Assembly (NCBI GenBank): GCA_018402565.1
Contig: JAGYIQ010000001.1
Coordinates: forward strand, 992,001-1,056,000
Direction: 5' to 3'
DNA length: 64,000 nucleotides
From: Pirellulaceae bacterium
GTDB taxonomy: Bacteria > Planctomycetota > Planctomycetia > Pirellulales > Pirellulaceae
The number at the start of each line of letters is the position of its first letter. Within the stretch, counting starts at the first letter, position 1. This document shows positions 37,929 through 47,823 of the stretch, one piece after another. The position numbers and the translations under genes are program-made. The notes beneath the pieces were generated by a model. That model did not search any database. It saw nothing but the letters and a program-made list of their open reading frames with translations, and was not told where the DNA came from.

Positions 37929-38516
37929 CTAAGGAGAATCGAGTAAGTCTGCCATTTCTGCCCGCAGCCGCCGACAAACCCGAAGCGCCGCCTGCCTGAC
38001 CGAATTCTCGGTCATCCCCAAAACCTTGGCTACCTCACGTGCCGTCAGCCCATCGCGTTTGAATAGCTCGAATGCCCGCCAAACATGCGGTTCAAAATCC
38101 TGTTCTACAACTTGCAATGTACGCGCCAAGATGATCGCGGGCTGAAAAACAGGCTCGTCCGTGCTACTGTCGTCCACTGACCTAAGAGCGTTTAGTTGGA
38201 GTTGGTGTTCGCTTCCCCCAATGGCCACAGGATGTGCGGAATTGCGACGGCAAAAATCCACGATCTCATTGCGGGTGATGGCTGCAATCCAATATCGCAA
38301 TCGCCGCTCGCGACCATTTCGCTCAAACTGATGGATGCCACGGTAAACCCGTAACATGACATTTTGGGCAATATCGTCCGCCACTTCCGGAGCAAATCCA
38401 CGATTTCGGCAATAGCCCTGCAAAAGTGGCGCCCAGATATCTACCATCCGCTCCCAAGCTCTTGGAACGCCCTTCCGAATCCCATCAAGCAAGCTGGAAG
38501 CAGTGGTTTCGTCCAT
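37929..38516 (-). CDS. ECF RNA polymerase sigma factor
   Basis: 195 residues from the ATG at 38516 (a TTG at 38525 is an alternative). Region 2 reads WAPLLQGYCRNRGFAPEVADDIAQNVMLRVYRGIHQFER...LRYWIAAITRNEIVDFCRR, with the core-binding and -10 recognition residues. Region 4 is AFELFKRDGLTAREVAKVLGMTENSVRQAALRVCRRLRAEM, a normal helix-turn-helix. There is no neighbouring anti-sigma factor with a zinc or membrane domain. The gene downstream is a membrane Ser/Thr kinase, the arrangement known for planctomycete ECF groups thought to be controlled by kinases. Confidence 0.92.
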   Translation of the reverse strand: MDETTASSLLDGIRKGVPRAWERMVDIWAPLLQGYCRNRGFAPEVADDIAQNVMLRVYRGIHQFERNGRERRLRYWIAAITRNEIVDFCRRNSAHPVAIGGSEHQLQLNALRSVDDSSTDEPVFQPAIILARTLQVVEQDFEPHVWRAFELFKRDGLTAREVAKVLGMTENSVRQAALRVCRRLRAEMADLLDSP

Positions 38517-38811
38517 CGGAATCAACTCGTGAAAAATCGCTGGCCCAGCAGTGCTGTAGTAAACGACTGGGGGATACCGGCCGCAAAGTACTCCTCAATT
38601 TTATCCTCCCGTACGACAAATCACAATCCAGAATGGCCCGCTGGGGATCATTTCATTGGTTTGGTGTGGCCATCTGCACCCCTGTCCGAATCGTCTACTA
38701 TGCTGATTTTCTTAAATCTAAAGCTTGACAGCCAGCGATCGCCCATCCAAGGCCCCACGCGTCAACGGGACTCATATTCGCCGTTGAGTGCCTGGGGCGA
38801 AAACTGTGAAA

Positions 38812-40506
38812 CTAATCCAGCAAGCGCAGCAACCTCTGCAGTTGCCTCTGACTGTCCTCCAGACAATGTTGATCGTTCGATATTTCTGAATACCGGCGGT
38901 ATTCCATCAGAATCGGAAGGGCAAAGCTCAGTCTTTCGTAAACGACTGATTTGTGGGTGATGGGAGCCTCGTCAGAGAAGACTGGATTGCTCAAGTACTT
39001 GTTGAGGCAATTGCCGAGCAGCCCGGCGGCCTTGCCATAATCTCCTTTTTCCACGTAGGCCTGGGCAACAACTTTATGATTGATCCAATCACCATAGCCT
39101 CCCGTCAAACTCAACAGTTCCTGGTAAGACCGAATGGCCGCATCGGGATTTTCAAAAATGAACTCCGCCTCCGCGCGTGTCGTGTAATAGTCAGCCAAAC
39201 GCATCTCTTTTTGAACGAAGTCGTTGCCCGCCTGTCCCGGGAGTCGTTGGGCCTGCTTCAGCCATTCATCAAATGCTCTGATAGCCAGGCTTTTATTCGC
39301 ATCTGCCTCTTCCAAGTTTTCAAGTTTCCGGTTGATTTCGGTCAACTTGGTTCTCATTTTGGCTTGGAGTGATCGAAACTCGATAGCTGTATAAACCGTG
39401 AATTCGTCCTGCGTGAAATCGCGAAGCAGTAGTCTCGCCTCCTCAAGATCGTTCAATCCTAGTTGCAGAGTCGCAATCGACTCCTTGGATGTGTCCGCCA
39501 TTCTTAACCGATTCTTTGCGCGATCCATCAATAAGTTAGCGATATCGCGCGGTGAAAATTCCACAAACTGCGGTTCTGGCCCGTTGTTGAAGTATGAGGT
39601 TCGCTGCTCCCCGCCTGCGTCCAACTTGTCCGATATTTCTTGAACATTCCGTTCGTGGATTCCAGGGCCGCTCGAGTCGTTCCCCCGGAAAGCACGAGCA
39701 GCGGTGGGCTGTTTCCTAGCGACAAACTGTGAAAACAGCTCCATCGCCTGTTCAACATCACCGGAGGCTACCAAAATCTTCAGGATACCTACTTTTGCCT
39801 TTTCCTCCGACAGCTCAAAATTGGCAGTTGCGGCAACCACGAATTCTTGGGGAACCTCAACATCCTTGAAGTGTTCGAGCAAGGTAAAGAGGGACGTGAG
39901 ATTATACTTGTGAGTCGGGTCCCCAGCTGCATGAAGCAATGCCTGCAGCGAGGCTTCCCGATTTTCCATGATGATGTCGAATTCTCCTTTGGCAGCCAGT
40001 ATTGGGGCGGTTTTGCTGATGGCGTTTGCAAGTATTGCTTTGATACGCATTTGCCGATCAATGACCGCGTGCAACTGCCTTGTTTGGCGGGTATCATTCT
40101 CGATCAGATAATCTTTGGTTCTCCTTTTTTCCGTCTGACTCATTTTATGTCGGTCCTGCTCGTAGGCCGCTCTTCTGGGATCCGATGCCGCTTGATGGGC
40201 ATTCCTCGAAATGACAGCCAGGTCGCTACCTTTTTCTGCACAATACAACCACACCAAGCCCTTGGCGGCATCATCAGTGATCGAATCCCAGTCCACAGTT
40301 CTAGCCTCCAACCCATAGTTTACGACGTCCAGCTCGAGCATTCTCGAAATCAACAAATCGTCGACGATCTGCGAATGTTGTGAGTCAGTTTGCGATATTT
40401 GTCCAGGGCAATGAGCGGAATGGGAACTCAATACGCAAGTCGTCAAGAGGACCAAGGTCGTGTGACCAGACCGGAAATTGCCGAAGCTGAGTCGGGGTAA
40501 GTGCAT
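38812..40506 (-). CDS. Hypothetical exported helical-repeat (TPR-like) protein
   Basis: 564 residues, with GGGAG eight bases before the ATG. The signal sequence (HTTLVLLTTCVLSSHSAHC, residues 15-33) is followed by helical repeats typical of TPR/SEL1-like proteins (YTTRAEAEFIFENPDAAIRSYQELLSLTGGYGDW, VAQAYVEKGDYGKAAGLLGNCL). No catalytic motif was found. It lies immediately upstream of the sigma factor gene on the same strand, 296 bp apart, and is divergent from the secreted-protein genes to its right. Confidence 0.7.
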   Translation of the reverse strand: MHLPRLSFGNFRSGHTTLVLLTTCVLSSHSAHCPGQISQTDSQHSQIVDDLLISRMLELDVVNYGLEARTVDWDSITDDAAKGLVWLYCAEKGSDLAVISRNAHQAASDPRRAAYEQDRHKMSQTEKRRTKDYLIENDTRQTRQLHAVIDRQMRIKAILANAISKTAPILAAKGEFDIIMENREASLQALLHAAGDPTHKYNLTSLFTLLEHFKDVEVPQEFVVAATANFELSEEKAKVGILKILVASGDVEQAMELFSQFVARKQPTAARAFRGNDSSGPGIHERNVQEISDKLDAGGEQRTSYFNNGPEPQFVEFSPRDIANLLMDRAKNRLRMADTSKESIATLQLGLNDLEEARLLLRDFTQDEFTVYTAIEFRSLQAKMRTKLTEINRKLENLEEADANKSLAIRAFDEWLKQAQRLPGQAGNDFVQKEMRLADYYTTRAEAEFIFENPDAAIRSYQELLSLTGGYGDWINHKVVAQAYVEKGDYGKAAGLLGNCLNKYLSNPVFSDEAPITHKSVVYERLSFALPILMEYRRYSEISNDQHCLEDSQRQLQRLLRLLD

Positions 40507-40563
40507 GTCGTGCTCCCAAGAATGTGGTGTTGTTGGCTAGTGCCCGTAATAACCTAACAGTCT

Positions 40564-40625
40564 CGCGTTACGGAAATCGAGAAACTTGATCTTCATCTAC
40601 GATTCCGACGATTTCTCGTAACGCG
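40564..40625. promoter_or_regulatory. Long inverted repeat in the divergent intergenic region
   Basis: Arms CGCGTTACGGAAATCG (40564-40579) and CGATTTCTCGTAACGCG (40609-40625) match with one extra base, separated by 29 bp. The repeat lies between the leftward TPR-like gene and the rightward secreted-protein genes, 58 bp from the former, and could be an operator for both. No T run follows, so it does not look like a terminator. Confidence 0.55.
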
Positions 40626-40767
40626 GTAACGTTATCCATTTCAAGAAGGTTCGGCGGTCACCCACCGTTGGCCTTCCTGTGCTGTGCCACCAAGCGAGGA
40701 TGCTCACACAAACGAGTAAGACAATGTCGCATTTTTTGTTCCACCATAAACTTACGAGAAATTTTCG

Positions 40768-41789
40768 ATGAGAATCGGATCAATGCCAATCGAAATATCG
40801 GCCCGTCACAGAGGCCACATGGGAGCAACCACCACGCGTTGGTCAGCCTGTGGTACAGTGGGGTTGACTATCGTCGGACTTTTTCTGGCGACAGGAAGCC
40901 ACTGCTGGGCCGTCGATGAACTCCCAGCCGACTGGGTATCCAGAAATCGACCAACCAGCGATCAACAATTGGTTCAGTTGTTTCTGACGCCGCGCGTGGC
41001 AGCAGTGACGCTACATAGTTTCGACGATGTTGATCTGTTAATTGGAAAGAGCCTTGAAGGTCGGAATATTGACCGAGTCCTCGAGCTGTTCGAACGCCGA
41101 GTATCCGAATCAGGTGATTTGGAAAATGCTTATGGAATTATGCAGTTACAAGCGGCGAATTCTTGGGCGGCGGACTTTAAACAGCAACTACAGGAATTGC
41201 CCATTCCCACGAGTCAAGAAATATTGGACGACTTTTATAGCCAATTCCCAGAAAGACTCGTTGCCTGCCATGCCAGCTTCGACCGAGCGAGTCAACGTGG
41301 GTCCAAGGCCTGGGAACTGGATCACAAGCCCGTACCGCCCTGGAATATTACAACGCGGGCGTCTTCGCGGGTGATCCAGAATGCGCGGAACGAATCGGCC
41401 AACTGTACATGTTAAGAATAGTAAAAGCGTTCATTTCCGATTTGGATTATCAAATTCCTGGAGTCCCAACTTCGCCGGAACCCACTTTACTGGAGAGGCA
41501 GCTTATGTCTAACTTGACTTACGCGAGAGTCTACTTCGAAAAAGCCTCGAAGCTGTATGCAGACAGCGGAAATCAAAACTCCGCCTACATAATCGATCAA
41601 ATGCTAACTTCACTGGATAAAGAACTAGAGAAAGTTAGCACAGCCCATCTTAAGAGGGCCTGCGATTGGGACACGCAACAAAGCGATTTCCAATTAGACC
41701 GGCAGTTTCAACAGATGATTGACCGACGCAACCAAGACCGAATCGATACCGAACGCCGACATGAAAGAATTGATAGGCATATTCGCTAG
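40768..41789 (+). pseudogene. Exported protein gene broken by a frameshift
   Basis: The first part (40768-41340) encodes a signal-bearing protein (TVGLTIVGLFLATGSHCWA) with a helical body ending RGSKAWELDHKPV. The second part continues in another frame as ALEYYNAGVFAGDPECAERIGQLYMLRIVKAF and runs to 41789. The switch falls at CCCGTACCGCC near 41331-41339, where loss of one base would explain the change. The ALEYYNAGVFAGDPECAERIGQLY piece resembles a SEL1/TPR unit. ATG at 40819 with AGAGG before it is the alternative start. It is either a true pseudogene or a sequence error. Confidence 0.65.
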
Positions 41790-41845
41790 GCAATTTGTAC
41801 CTTTATTTTCAACCACTTGTTTTACGAGGCTACTAGGAAGTTACC

Positions 41846-43318
41846 ATGATCATGTTACTACAATCCATGTTGGTACGACTTGTTGTACTATCACTACCTT
41901 TCGTTGAGTCGAATCCTGCATTAATGGGGGAACAGACTCCGAGAGACTTTTCACACCATCATGTGGTGCGATTGAAATTGCCGGAACGGTACGGGCAGCC
42001 CAAATTTGAAGCGCAAGCTATCTCGAATGACAGTCAGTTTCTGGCCATCACGTGCGAGAACAGTCAGGTTGCCCTGATCAAGATCGCGACGGGCGATATC
42101 GTCGCCAAAATTCCAGCCTCTGTGGGACAAGTCATCGACATCAGTTTCTCCCGCGATGGGACTCGCCTGTATCTTATTGGGACTACTGGTCAGAAGCTAT
42201 TCGATGTCAAACTGGGACGGGAGATTGCTTTCTCAACCAACCTGGAAAAAGCGGATCTGGGAATCGAACTCGTTCAACGCAATGGAAAATGGCTGATTCA
42301 AAGCTTTCGCTCCAACTATTCCGGTGATCGCAACCGGGCACCACGCATTGGGGACGAAATTACTGGGATTGGGGAGGGGAAGTCCGGACCGATTGAATCA
42401 GTGTTAGGCAAAGATAAGGCCAAGACTTTGAAGTTGCTTCCAGGTCCTGTGGAGACGACGGTTCAGCTACAATTCGTTTCGGCCGGAGAATTCGACAAGG
42501 AAATCATACACCTTCGACGACTCAGAGAACCTGGAGCGGTCAACCCATCTGCGAACGCGTCGAGTGATCCGTTTGCCGAGAACATGGCGTGGTGTCTTTC
42601 AAATCGATTTCATACCTTTATTAATGTGGCAACGGGCAAAATAGTTCGCTCTGTTATGCCAGAGGAAGTTGACCAAAGAACAGGAACACCCGCCCTCTCG
42701 GCCGATGGACAAAAGTACGCCTTTTTAGGAAAAGTTGTCGAGACGAAAGAATACGCGATTGAGGTGTTCGATGTTCGATCAGGCAACCGACTGGCCAAGA
42801 TTGACAATGTGCTCTCGCATGCTCCCAGCAACGGACTTACCAACTCCAGTTTCAATGGACTACAGTTTTCGTCCGATAACAAGCATTTGTTCGTTGGGGC
42901 TTGGGACCGTATTTGCGTGTACGATATCGACAAACAATCCTACCATTCGTCATTCAATCTTAACCATAACGTCCCAGTTTCTGAACGAATCACGCGGAAA
43001 TCGGATGCGAGCGGGGCCAATCTGATGGAAATTGCGTTAAATAAAACTGCCGGTGGAGTTGATCGCCGAGATGCTACCGCCAACATCTTGGTCAAAGTGT
43101 TTAATGTTTCTGGCCAAGGACTATTGGCGACGGGATCATGGAATGGTTTGCTCTGCCTCTGGAATCTCAACGAAGGAGAATTGATTCATACATTCGGCCA
43201 GTTACCAGAAGAAAGAATTGAAAATATCGAATTTTCACCGGATGGAAATTGGTTGACGTTTTTTGTCCACGGTGAATTGCATTTAGTGAACGTGGGAACA
43301 GTCAAGCCTGCCCGTTGA
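41846..43318 (+). CDS. Exported WD40-like protein with PDZ-like insert
   Basis: 490 residues, AGGAAG seven bases before the ATG, and a signal peptide over residues 1-22. Propeller-type blades at both ends (ISFSRDGTRLYLIGTTGQKLFDV, FSSDNKHLFVGAWDRICVYDI, GLLATGSWNGLLCLWNL, EFSPDGNWLTFF) flank a segment of about 80 residues (APRIGDEITGIGEGKSGPIESVLGKDKAKTLKLLPGPVETTVQL) that reads like a PDZ domain. It overlaps the next propeller reading by a few bases and is probably in the same operon. A scaffold or ligand-binding role is likely; no enzyme motif. Confidence 0.75.
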   Translation: MIMLLQSMLVRLVVLSLPFVESNPALMGEQTPRDFSHHHVVRLKLPERYGQPKFEAQAISNDSQFLAITCENSQVALIKIATGDIVAKIPASVGQVIDISFSRDGTRLYLIGTTGQKLFDVKLGREIAFSTNLEKADLGIELVQRNGKWLIQSFRSNYSGDRNRAPRIGDEITGIGEGKSGPIESVLGKDKAKTLKLLPGPVETTVQLQFVSAGEFDKEIIHLRRLREPGAVNPSANASSDPFAENMAWCLSNRFHTFINVATGKIVRSVMPEEVDQRTGTPALSADGQKYAFLGKVVETKEYAIEVFDVRSGNRLAKIDNVLSHAPSNGLTNSSFNGLQFSSDNKHLFVGAWDRICVYDIDKQSYHSSFNLNHNVPVSERITRKSDASGANLMEIALNKTAGGVDRRDATANILVKVFNVSGQGLLATGSWNGLLCLWNLNEGELIHTFGQLPEERIENIEFSPDGNWLTFFVHGELHLVNVGTVKPAR

Positions 43319-43383
43319 CTTCATTGAAGACCAAACGATTTAGAACAAACACAACTAAAACGCAGCGAAAAAAGGAAAATAAT

Positions 43384-45606
43384 ATGCGACAGATGATTTG
43401 TTTTTTGGTGCTTGTGACACTATTGTCCGCCCCAGCCTTTGGGCAATTGGTCCATCGATTGGCTCCGGAATCGTGGGTTCATTCGCGGAGCGATAATTAC
43501 CACAGCGTCAAAATTATGGACGACCTGATGCTGGTAGCTGGGAAGACTCAGCTTGACGGCTGGAATCCAATTACAGGAGAAGCAAAATTCCAAATCCCAG
43601 TTGCCGACACCAAATCCAGAGGCGAAGGATCCATCGTTCCGCATTCTATTTGGACGTCTTCCCACGGCTTTAGGTTTGTCGAGGCCACCCGCAACGCGAC
43701 CACTATTCGACAGTTTGAAGCATCCGGATTGGAGCAGACGTCGATTCCGCTGGATCTGGAGAATGTCTATGTTTCTTGCGTAGCATGGTCTCACGATGGA
43801 ACCCAGTTGGCACTCGCTGGAATTCGTAACGATCAGCCTGTAATCTTCCTTGTTTTCGGAGATCGTCTTCAAGAATTACCGGAACCAAAAGGGAAAATAA
43901 TTCAAATGCTGTTCACGTCGGACAGTCGGCAGTTGATTTTGTTGAGCGAAAATGGCCCTGACTTGATCAGTCTGCTTGATCTCGCAACCGGACAAATCGG
44001 CAAAACGTCGGGCGCCTTCATTTCCAGGGCAAGGTTCATCGATTTGACGCCCGATGGTCGGACGATCGTTGTGGCGGGAATTGCCAATAAAAAAAGCAGT
44101 TTGTTGTTCTTGAACTCGCAGACGTTACGTTTGACCGAAGGGGATCAGGTGACGATGCAGGAATTGATAAACGAACCTGTAGATATCAATAGCCTTGCCG
44201 TGTCTGCCGATGGAAAGTTGGTAATCGCTTCGATAGATGAAGGCGTGATCATCGTCGATATCGAATCGCGCACTAAGGTTGGTGAACTGAGGGGCATTAT
44301 GTATCCGGACGCCGTGGCCGTTTCAAACGATGGAGAGTGGTTGGCTTCAGTTCACAGTAGAAAACAAGTCGCCGTCTGGCAATGGAAAACCGTCCTTAAA
44401 GAGCTGATGCCAATCAAAACTCTTAACTCTCACCCGGTCGGAGACCGAAAGCCACAACTACGCTTTTCACCCACGGGCAGTCTATTGGCCCTTACCTGTG
44501 CTAACGAGTCGCAGAGCGACGAATACAACGATCTTGCCGTCGTCGCCGGCGCAGCAGCCGATGACATGGCGACGTCCTCGGAAACCAAGTCCCAACCGGT
44601 GGCAATCATTCTAATTGACCCAATGTCGGGCGATCTCTCCGGCGTTTTAGCGACCAACAGCTATCAGCACTTGAACCTGCCAAGCCGATCTACCGAGTAT
44701 GTTAAGACCATCAAGTATTTTACCAATCTTGCCTTCTCTCCGGATGGAAAGCGATTGGCGGCGGGTGGATCCAGTGGCTATTCGCATGTTCTGGTTTGGG
44801 ATCTGCAGCAACAACAGCTAGAGCATGTGGAAAAAATCTCCGGAGATATGGACGAACTAACTTTCGATCCCACCGGTCGATTTCTGTGGGTGGCGGATTA
44901 CTACCAGAGTTTTAACTTTGATAGTCAGCAAGGATGGAAAGCGACTGAGCTGAAAGAAATGGGTGGATCAACCGTCGACTTTAGTCCTGATGGTCAGCAA
45001 CTTTTTGTTGGCTTGACGGTGTTTAATCCGAAAACTCTAGCCGAACTGTACAAGGTTCCGAATTCACAATCCAAACACTTTCGACGCCTTTCGTGTGACT
45101 CCACCGGTCGCTACGCTTATGCGTTCTATGAACAAAAGGTATTGCGTTGGGACCTGGAAAATGGCGTGACCGACATGCCGCTTGTCTTTCATAACGAGTC
45201 TTCCAGGGCTGAAGTGTTGGACTGCGTGTTGTCCCCAAATAGTCAAGTTCTGGCGGTCTCGACAGACGATGCGAAAATACGCCTCTGGAATACCGCAACA
45301 TGTCAATTGGTCGTCACGTTGGTGGGTCATGAAGGACCGGCCAACTCCATCGACTTTTCACCCGACAGCAACACCCTCGCTTCTGCGGGCATTGATGGCA
45401 CCACTCGGTTGTGGAACGTTCAACCCTTGACGTCCCTGAGTGGGGCTGCACCAATCGCCCCTCGAAAATTGCCGACAAATGTCGTCTACCATTTGAGCGA
45501 TGGCGTCACTGTCAAAGTAGTGTTTGATCGCCACGTGAGTCAAGGCGAAGTGGAGTCGGCTCTGGAGGCCGCCCTGCAACAATTGCGGAGTCAGACCCCT
45601 AAGTAG
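43384..45606 (+). CDS. Exported WD40-like beta-propeller protein
   Basis: 740 residues from the ATG at 43384, which has AAGGA eight bases upstream; the signal peptide is MICFLVLVTLLSAPAFGQ. Many blades with D-G and WD-type ends follow (AWSHDGTQLALAGI, AFSPDGKRLAAGGSSGYSHVLVWDL, VLSPNSQVLAVSTDDAKIRLWNT, DFSPDSNTLASAGIDGTTRLWNV), about 12-14 in all, enough for two propellers. The last 50 residues leave the repeat pattern and may be a small C-terminal domain. It lies 66 bp after the preceding propeller gene. Likely a binding or scaffold protein outside the cytoplasm. Confidence 0.82.
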   Translation: MRQMICFLVLVTLLSAPAFGQLVHRLAPESWVHSRSDNYHSVKIMDDLMLVAGKTQLDGWNPITGEAKFQIPVADTKSRGEGSIVPHSIWTSSHGFRFVEATRNATTIRQFEASGLEQTSIPLDLENVYVSCVAWSHDGTQLALAGIRNDQPVIFLVFGDRLQELPEPKGKIIQMLFTSDSRQLILLSENGPDLISLLDLATGQIGKTSGAFISRARFIDLTPDGRTIVVAGIANKKSSLLFLNSQTLRLTEGDQVTMQELINEPVDINSLAVSADGKLVIASIDEGVIIVDIESRTKVGELRGIMYPDAVAVSNDGEWLASVHSRKQVAVWQWKTVLKELMPIKTLNSHPVGDRKPQLRFSPTGSLLALTCANESQSDEYNDLAVVAGAAADDMATSSETKSQPVAIILIDPMSGDLSGVLATNSYQHLNLPSRSTEYVKTIKYFTNLAFSPDGKRLAAGGSSGYSHVLVWDLQQQQLEHVEKISGDMDELTFDPTGRFLWVADYYQSFNFDSQQGWKATELKEMGGSTVDFSPDGQQLFVGLTVFNPKTLAELYKVPNSQSKHFRRLSCDSTGRYAYAFYEQKVLRWDLENGVTDMPLVFHNESSRAEVLDCVLSPNSQVLAVSTDDAKIRLWNTATCQLVVTLVGHEGPANSIDFSPDSNTLASAGIDGTTRLWNVQPLTSLSGAAPIAPRKLPTNVVYHLSDGVTVKVVFDRHVSQGEVESALEAALQQLRSQTPK

Positions 45607-45676
45607 ACTCTCGGTGTGTTGTTTTTGCTTCCTTCAAATTTCAACCTTTAAGTTTTCGGAAAGGCGGGACTAGCAT

Positions 45677-47539
45677 ATGCGATTAATATGCTCGTTGATC
45701 TTAATGATGTTTGGGATAAACTCCGTAACGTCGGCGGACACGGAAGTTGGCGGCCCTTTACCAAGCGGCCGTACGACTACCTGGACGGTCGCCGGCAGTC
45801 CCTATCGAGTCATCCAAAACGTCGAGGTGCCGCCGAGTACGAAGCTTGTGATCGAGTCTGGGGTCGAAATTCGGTTCGGAAAGTACTCGTTGATCGTCAA
45901 TGGTTGTCTGGTCGCCCAAGGAACCGCCCAGCAACCGATACTCTTCACCAGCGAAAAAAACGAAAAAGTGCCCGGGCAGTGGGGAAGTATTCAGTTTAAT
46001 CCAAGTTCTGAAAAGGGTGTGCTGGATTCAACGGGCCAGAGAATTCAAGGCTGCCTGTTGGAATACGCGACGATTGAATACGGGCAAGGAGTCATTGTCC
46101 AGCGTGCTTCACCTGTGATTCGCAACTGCCGGATTCAGCACAATCGTAAGCATGAAGGCGCTGCGATCTTCAGCCTGAATGCCTCACCGCTTATCCAGAA
46201 TTGCCTTTTGCTGAGAAATCAGTGTGAACGGAGCGGCGGGGCCATTCGCACGATTGGAGGACAACCCACCATCCGAGGCTGTGAAATTCGCTTCAACACG
46301 GCACTCCGCGGTGCTGGAGGTGGCATCTCATCCGATTTTTCCTCCCCCACAATTGAGAACAACACGATCACGCACAACATGGCTACTGAGGGAGGTGGAA
46401 TAGCAACAGGAATTCCTCATGGTGCGTACCTATCCACCGCTGCTCATAGTAGTCCGCAAATTTTGGGCAATTCGGTTCACCACAATTTTGCCAAAAGTTC
46501 TGGGGGTGGAATCTATGTGATTGGGTCGCCGAAAATTGTGAACAATGTCATCAGCAATAATCGGATTGGACCAGAACGAAACCAAGAGTTTACCGTCCGT
46601 ATTCATACCACTGACTTTGCCGAACGAACGACGACTCGAAAAGGTGTGGGGGCTGGCATTTACATCGCCAACACCTTCGGTGGACAAGCGCAGATTGCTG
46701 AGAACAAGATCATTGCCAACCGTGGTGCGAAATGGGGAGGTGGATTGCATTTGAGTCGTGGTTCCGCGATCATCGCGAGGAATCTGTTTGCTCGAAATGA
46801 AGCCAATCATGGCGGAGGTGGTGCCACCATTGTGTTTGTTGCGGAACATCAGAGCCCAGGCTCACTTCGGCATGGCTTAGTTACCGAAGTCAGCGGAAAC
46901 GAATTTGTAAACAACCAGGGTGGCGCACTAGAATTTGCCGGAAATGGCAAGCATTCCGCAAGGGTTGTCGAGTGCTGTTTTTTCAGGAATGCTCCGTTCC
47001 AACTAATCAATCACGCAGTCGGAGATGTTGATGTATCGGCCTGCCATTTCGAATCGCACGAACCCCTCGACTTGCAAAAGGCGATGTTCGACTACTACGA
47101 CAATCAGGCATTTGGGAAATTGGTATTGGGCCAGAATCCACCGGAAGTGCGGTCGCTGATATCACAAGAATCCCATCGAATCAGCAAATCAATTGTTTGC
47201 GCTGAGACCATAAAGTTGGAAGCTGAAAATAGCATTTTGACTGTTCCGAATTCAAGGGATATCGTGCTGGCTTGGCAACCATGCAATCATCCGGATGTTG
47301 CGGGCTATTTAATTTATTTTATTAAAGGGGGAACGCTCATTGAAGCGCCGTTCGGCGTTACGAGTGCAAGTGATGAGGGGCTCTCTCCGATCGACGTGGG
47401 AAAAGAAACCGCAGCCAAGCTAACTGGACTAACAGCGAACGCCGCGTACTATTTGGCAGTATCCGCCTACGACAGTGAAGGTCAAGAATCGGGATTCTCA
47501 AACATCGTACTCGTTCGAACCGAAAGAAACGAGGAATAA
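45677..47539 (+). CDS. Exported right-handed beta-helix protein with fibronectin-III-like end
   Basis: 620 residues, signal peptide ICSLILMMFGINSVTSAD. Residues ~100-440 are parallel beta-helix coils with the NxITxN/GGGI pattern (NCLLLRNQCERSGGAIRTIG, NNTITHNMATEGGGIATG, NSVHHNFAKSSGGGIYVIG, NKIIANRGAKWGGGLHLSRG), as in pectate-lyase-like and NosD proteins. No clear lyase catalytic residues could be picked out. The C-terminal ~90 residues (IVLAWQPCNHPDVAGYLIYF ... LTGLTANAAYYLAVSAYDSEGQESGFSN) are a fibronectin type III domain. It is probably surface-bound and may bind or cut polysaccharide. Confidence 0.85.
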   Translation: MRLICSLILMMFGINSVTSADTEVGGPLPSGRTTTWTVAGSPYRVIQNVEVPPSTKLVIESGVEIRFGKYSLIVNGCLVAQGTAQQPILFTSEKNEKVPGQWGSIQFNPSSEKGVLDSTGQRIQGCLLEYATIEYGQGVIVQRASPVIRNCRIQHNRKHEGAAIFSLNASPLIQNCLLLRNQCERSGGAIRTIGGQPTIRGCEIRFNTALRGAGGGISSDFSSPTIENNTITHNMATEGGGIATGIPHGAYLSTAAHSSPQILGNSVHHNFAKSSGGGIYVIGSPKIVNNVISNNRIGPERNQEFTVRIHTTDFAERTTTRKGVGAGIYIANTFGGQAQIAENKIIANRGAKWGGGLHLSRGSAIIARNLFARNEANHGGGGATIVFVAEHQSPGSLRHGLVTEVSGNEFVNNQGGALEFAGNGKHSARVVECCFFRNAPFQLINHAVGDVDVSACHFESHEPLDLQKAMFDYYDNQAFGKLVLGQNPPEVRSLISQESHRISKSIVCAETIKLEAENSILTVPNSRDIVLAWQPCNHPDVAGYLIYFIKGGTLIEAPFGVTSASDEGLSPIDVGKETAAKLTGLTANAAYYLAVSAYDSEGQESGFSNIVLVRTERNEE

Positions 47540-47790
47540 AAACGAGGGCCTAGTCCGTCGTTATTGGCAAGGCAAGAGAAAGGGATCTTTCCCGAACGTC
47601 TTTTGTTGCTGTTGTTGTTGTTTTTGTCAACACCACAACATCGCGGCATTCCCGAAAAACGGCAGAAGGTGGTTTATGACGACCTGCTTGTTAACAAAGT
47701 TCACGAAAGCGGTAAGCACTTTCCGCCGCATTCTTTTCATTTAAAAAAGACGTGAGCAATTCGAAGCGATTTCAACTGTGCTGTGAGAAA

Positions 47791-47823
47791 CAAAGGGGTC
47801 AGACCCGAATGGCACTGTTCAAT
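47791..47823. repeat. Left terminal inverted repeat of the IS4-type element
   Basis: Starts CAAAGGGGTCAG and continues through GAATGGCACTGTT; 30 of 33 bases match the reverse complement of the right end. Confidence 0.85.
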
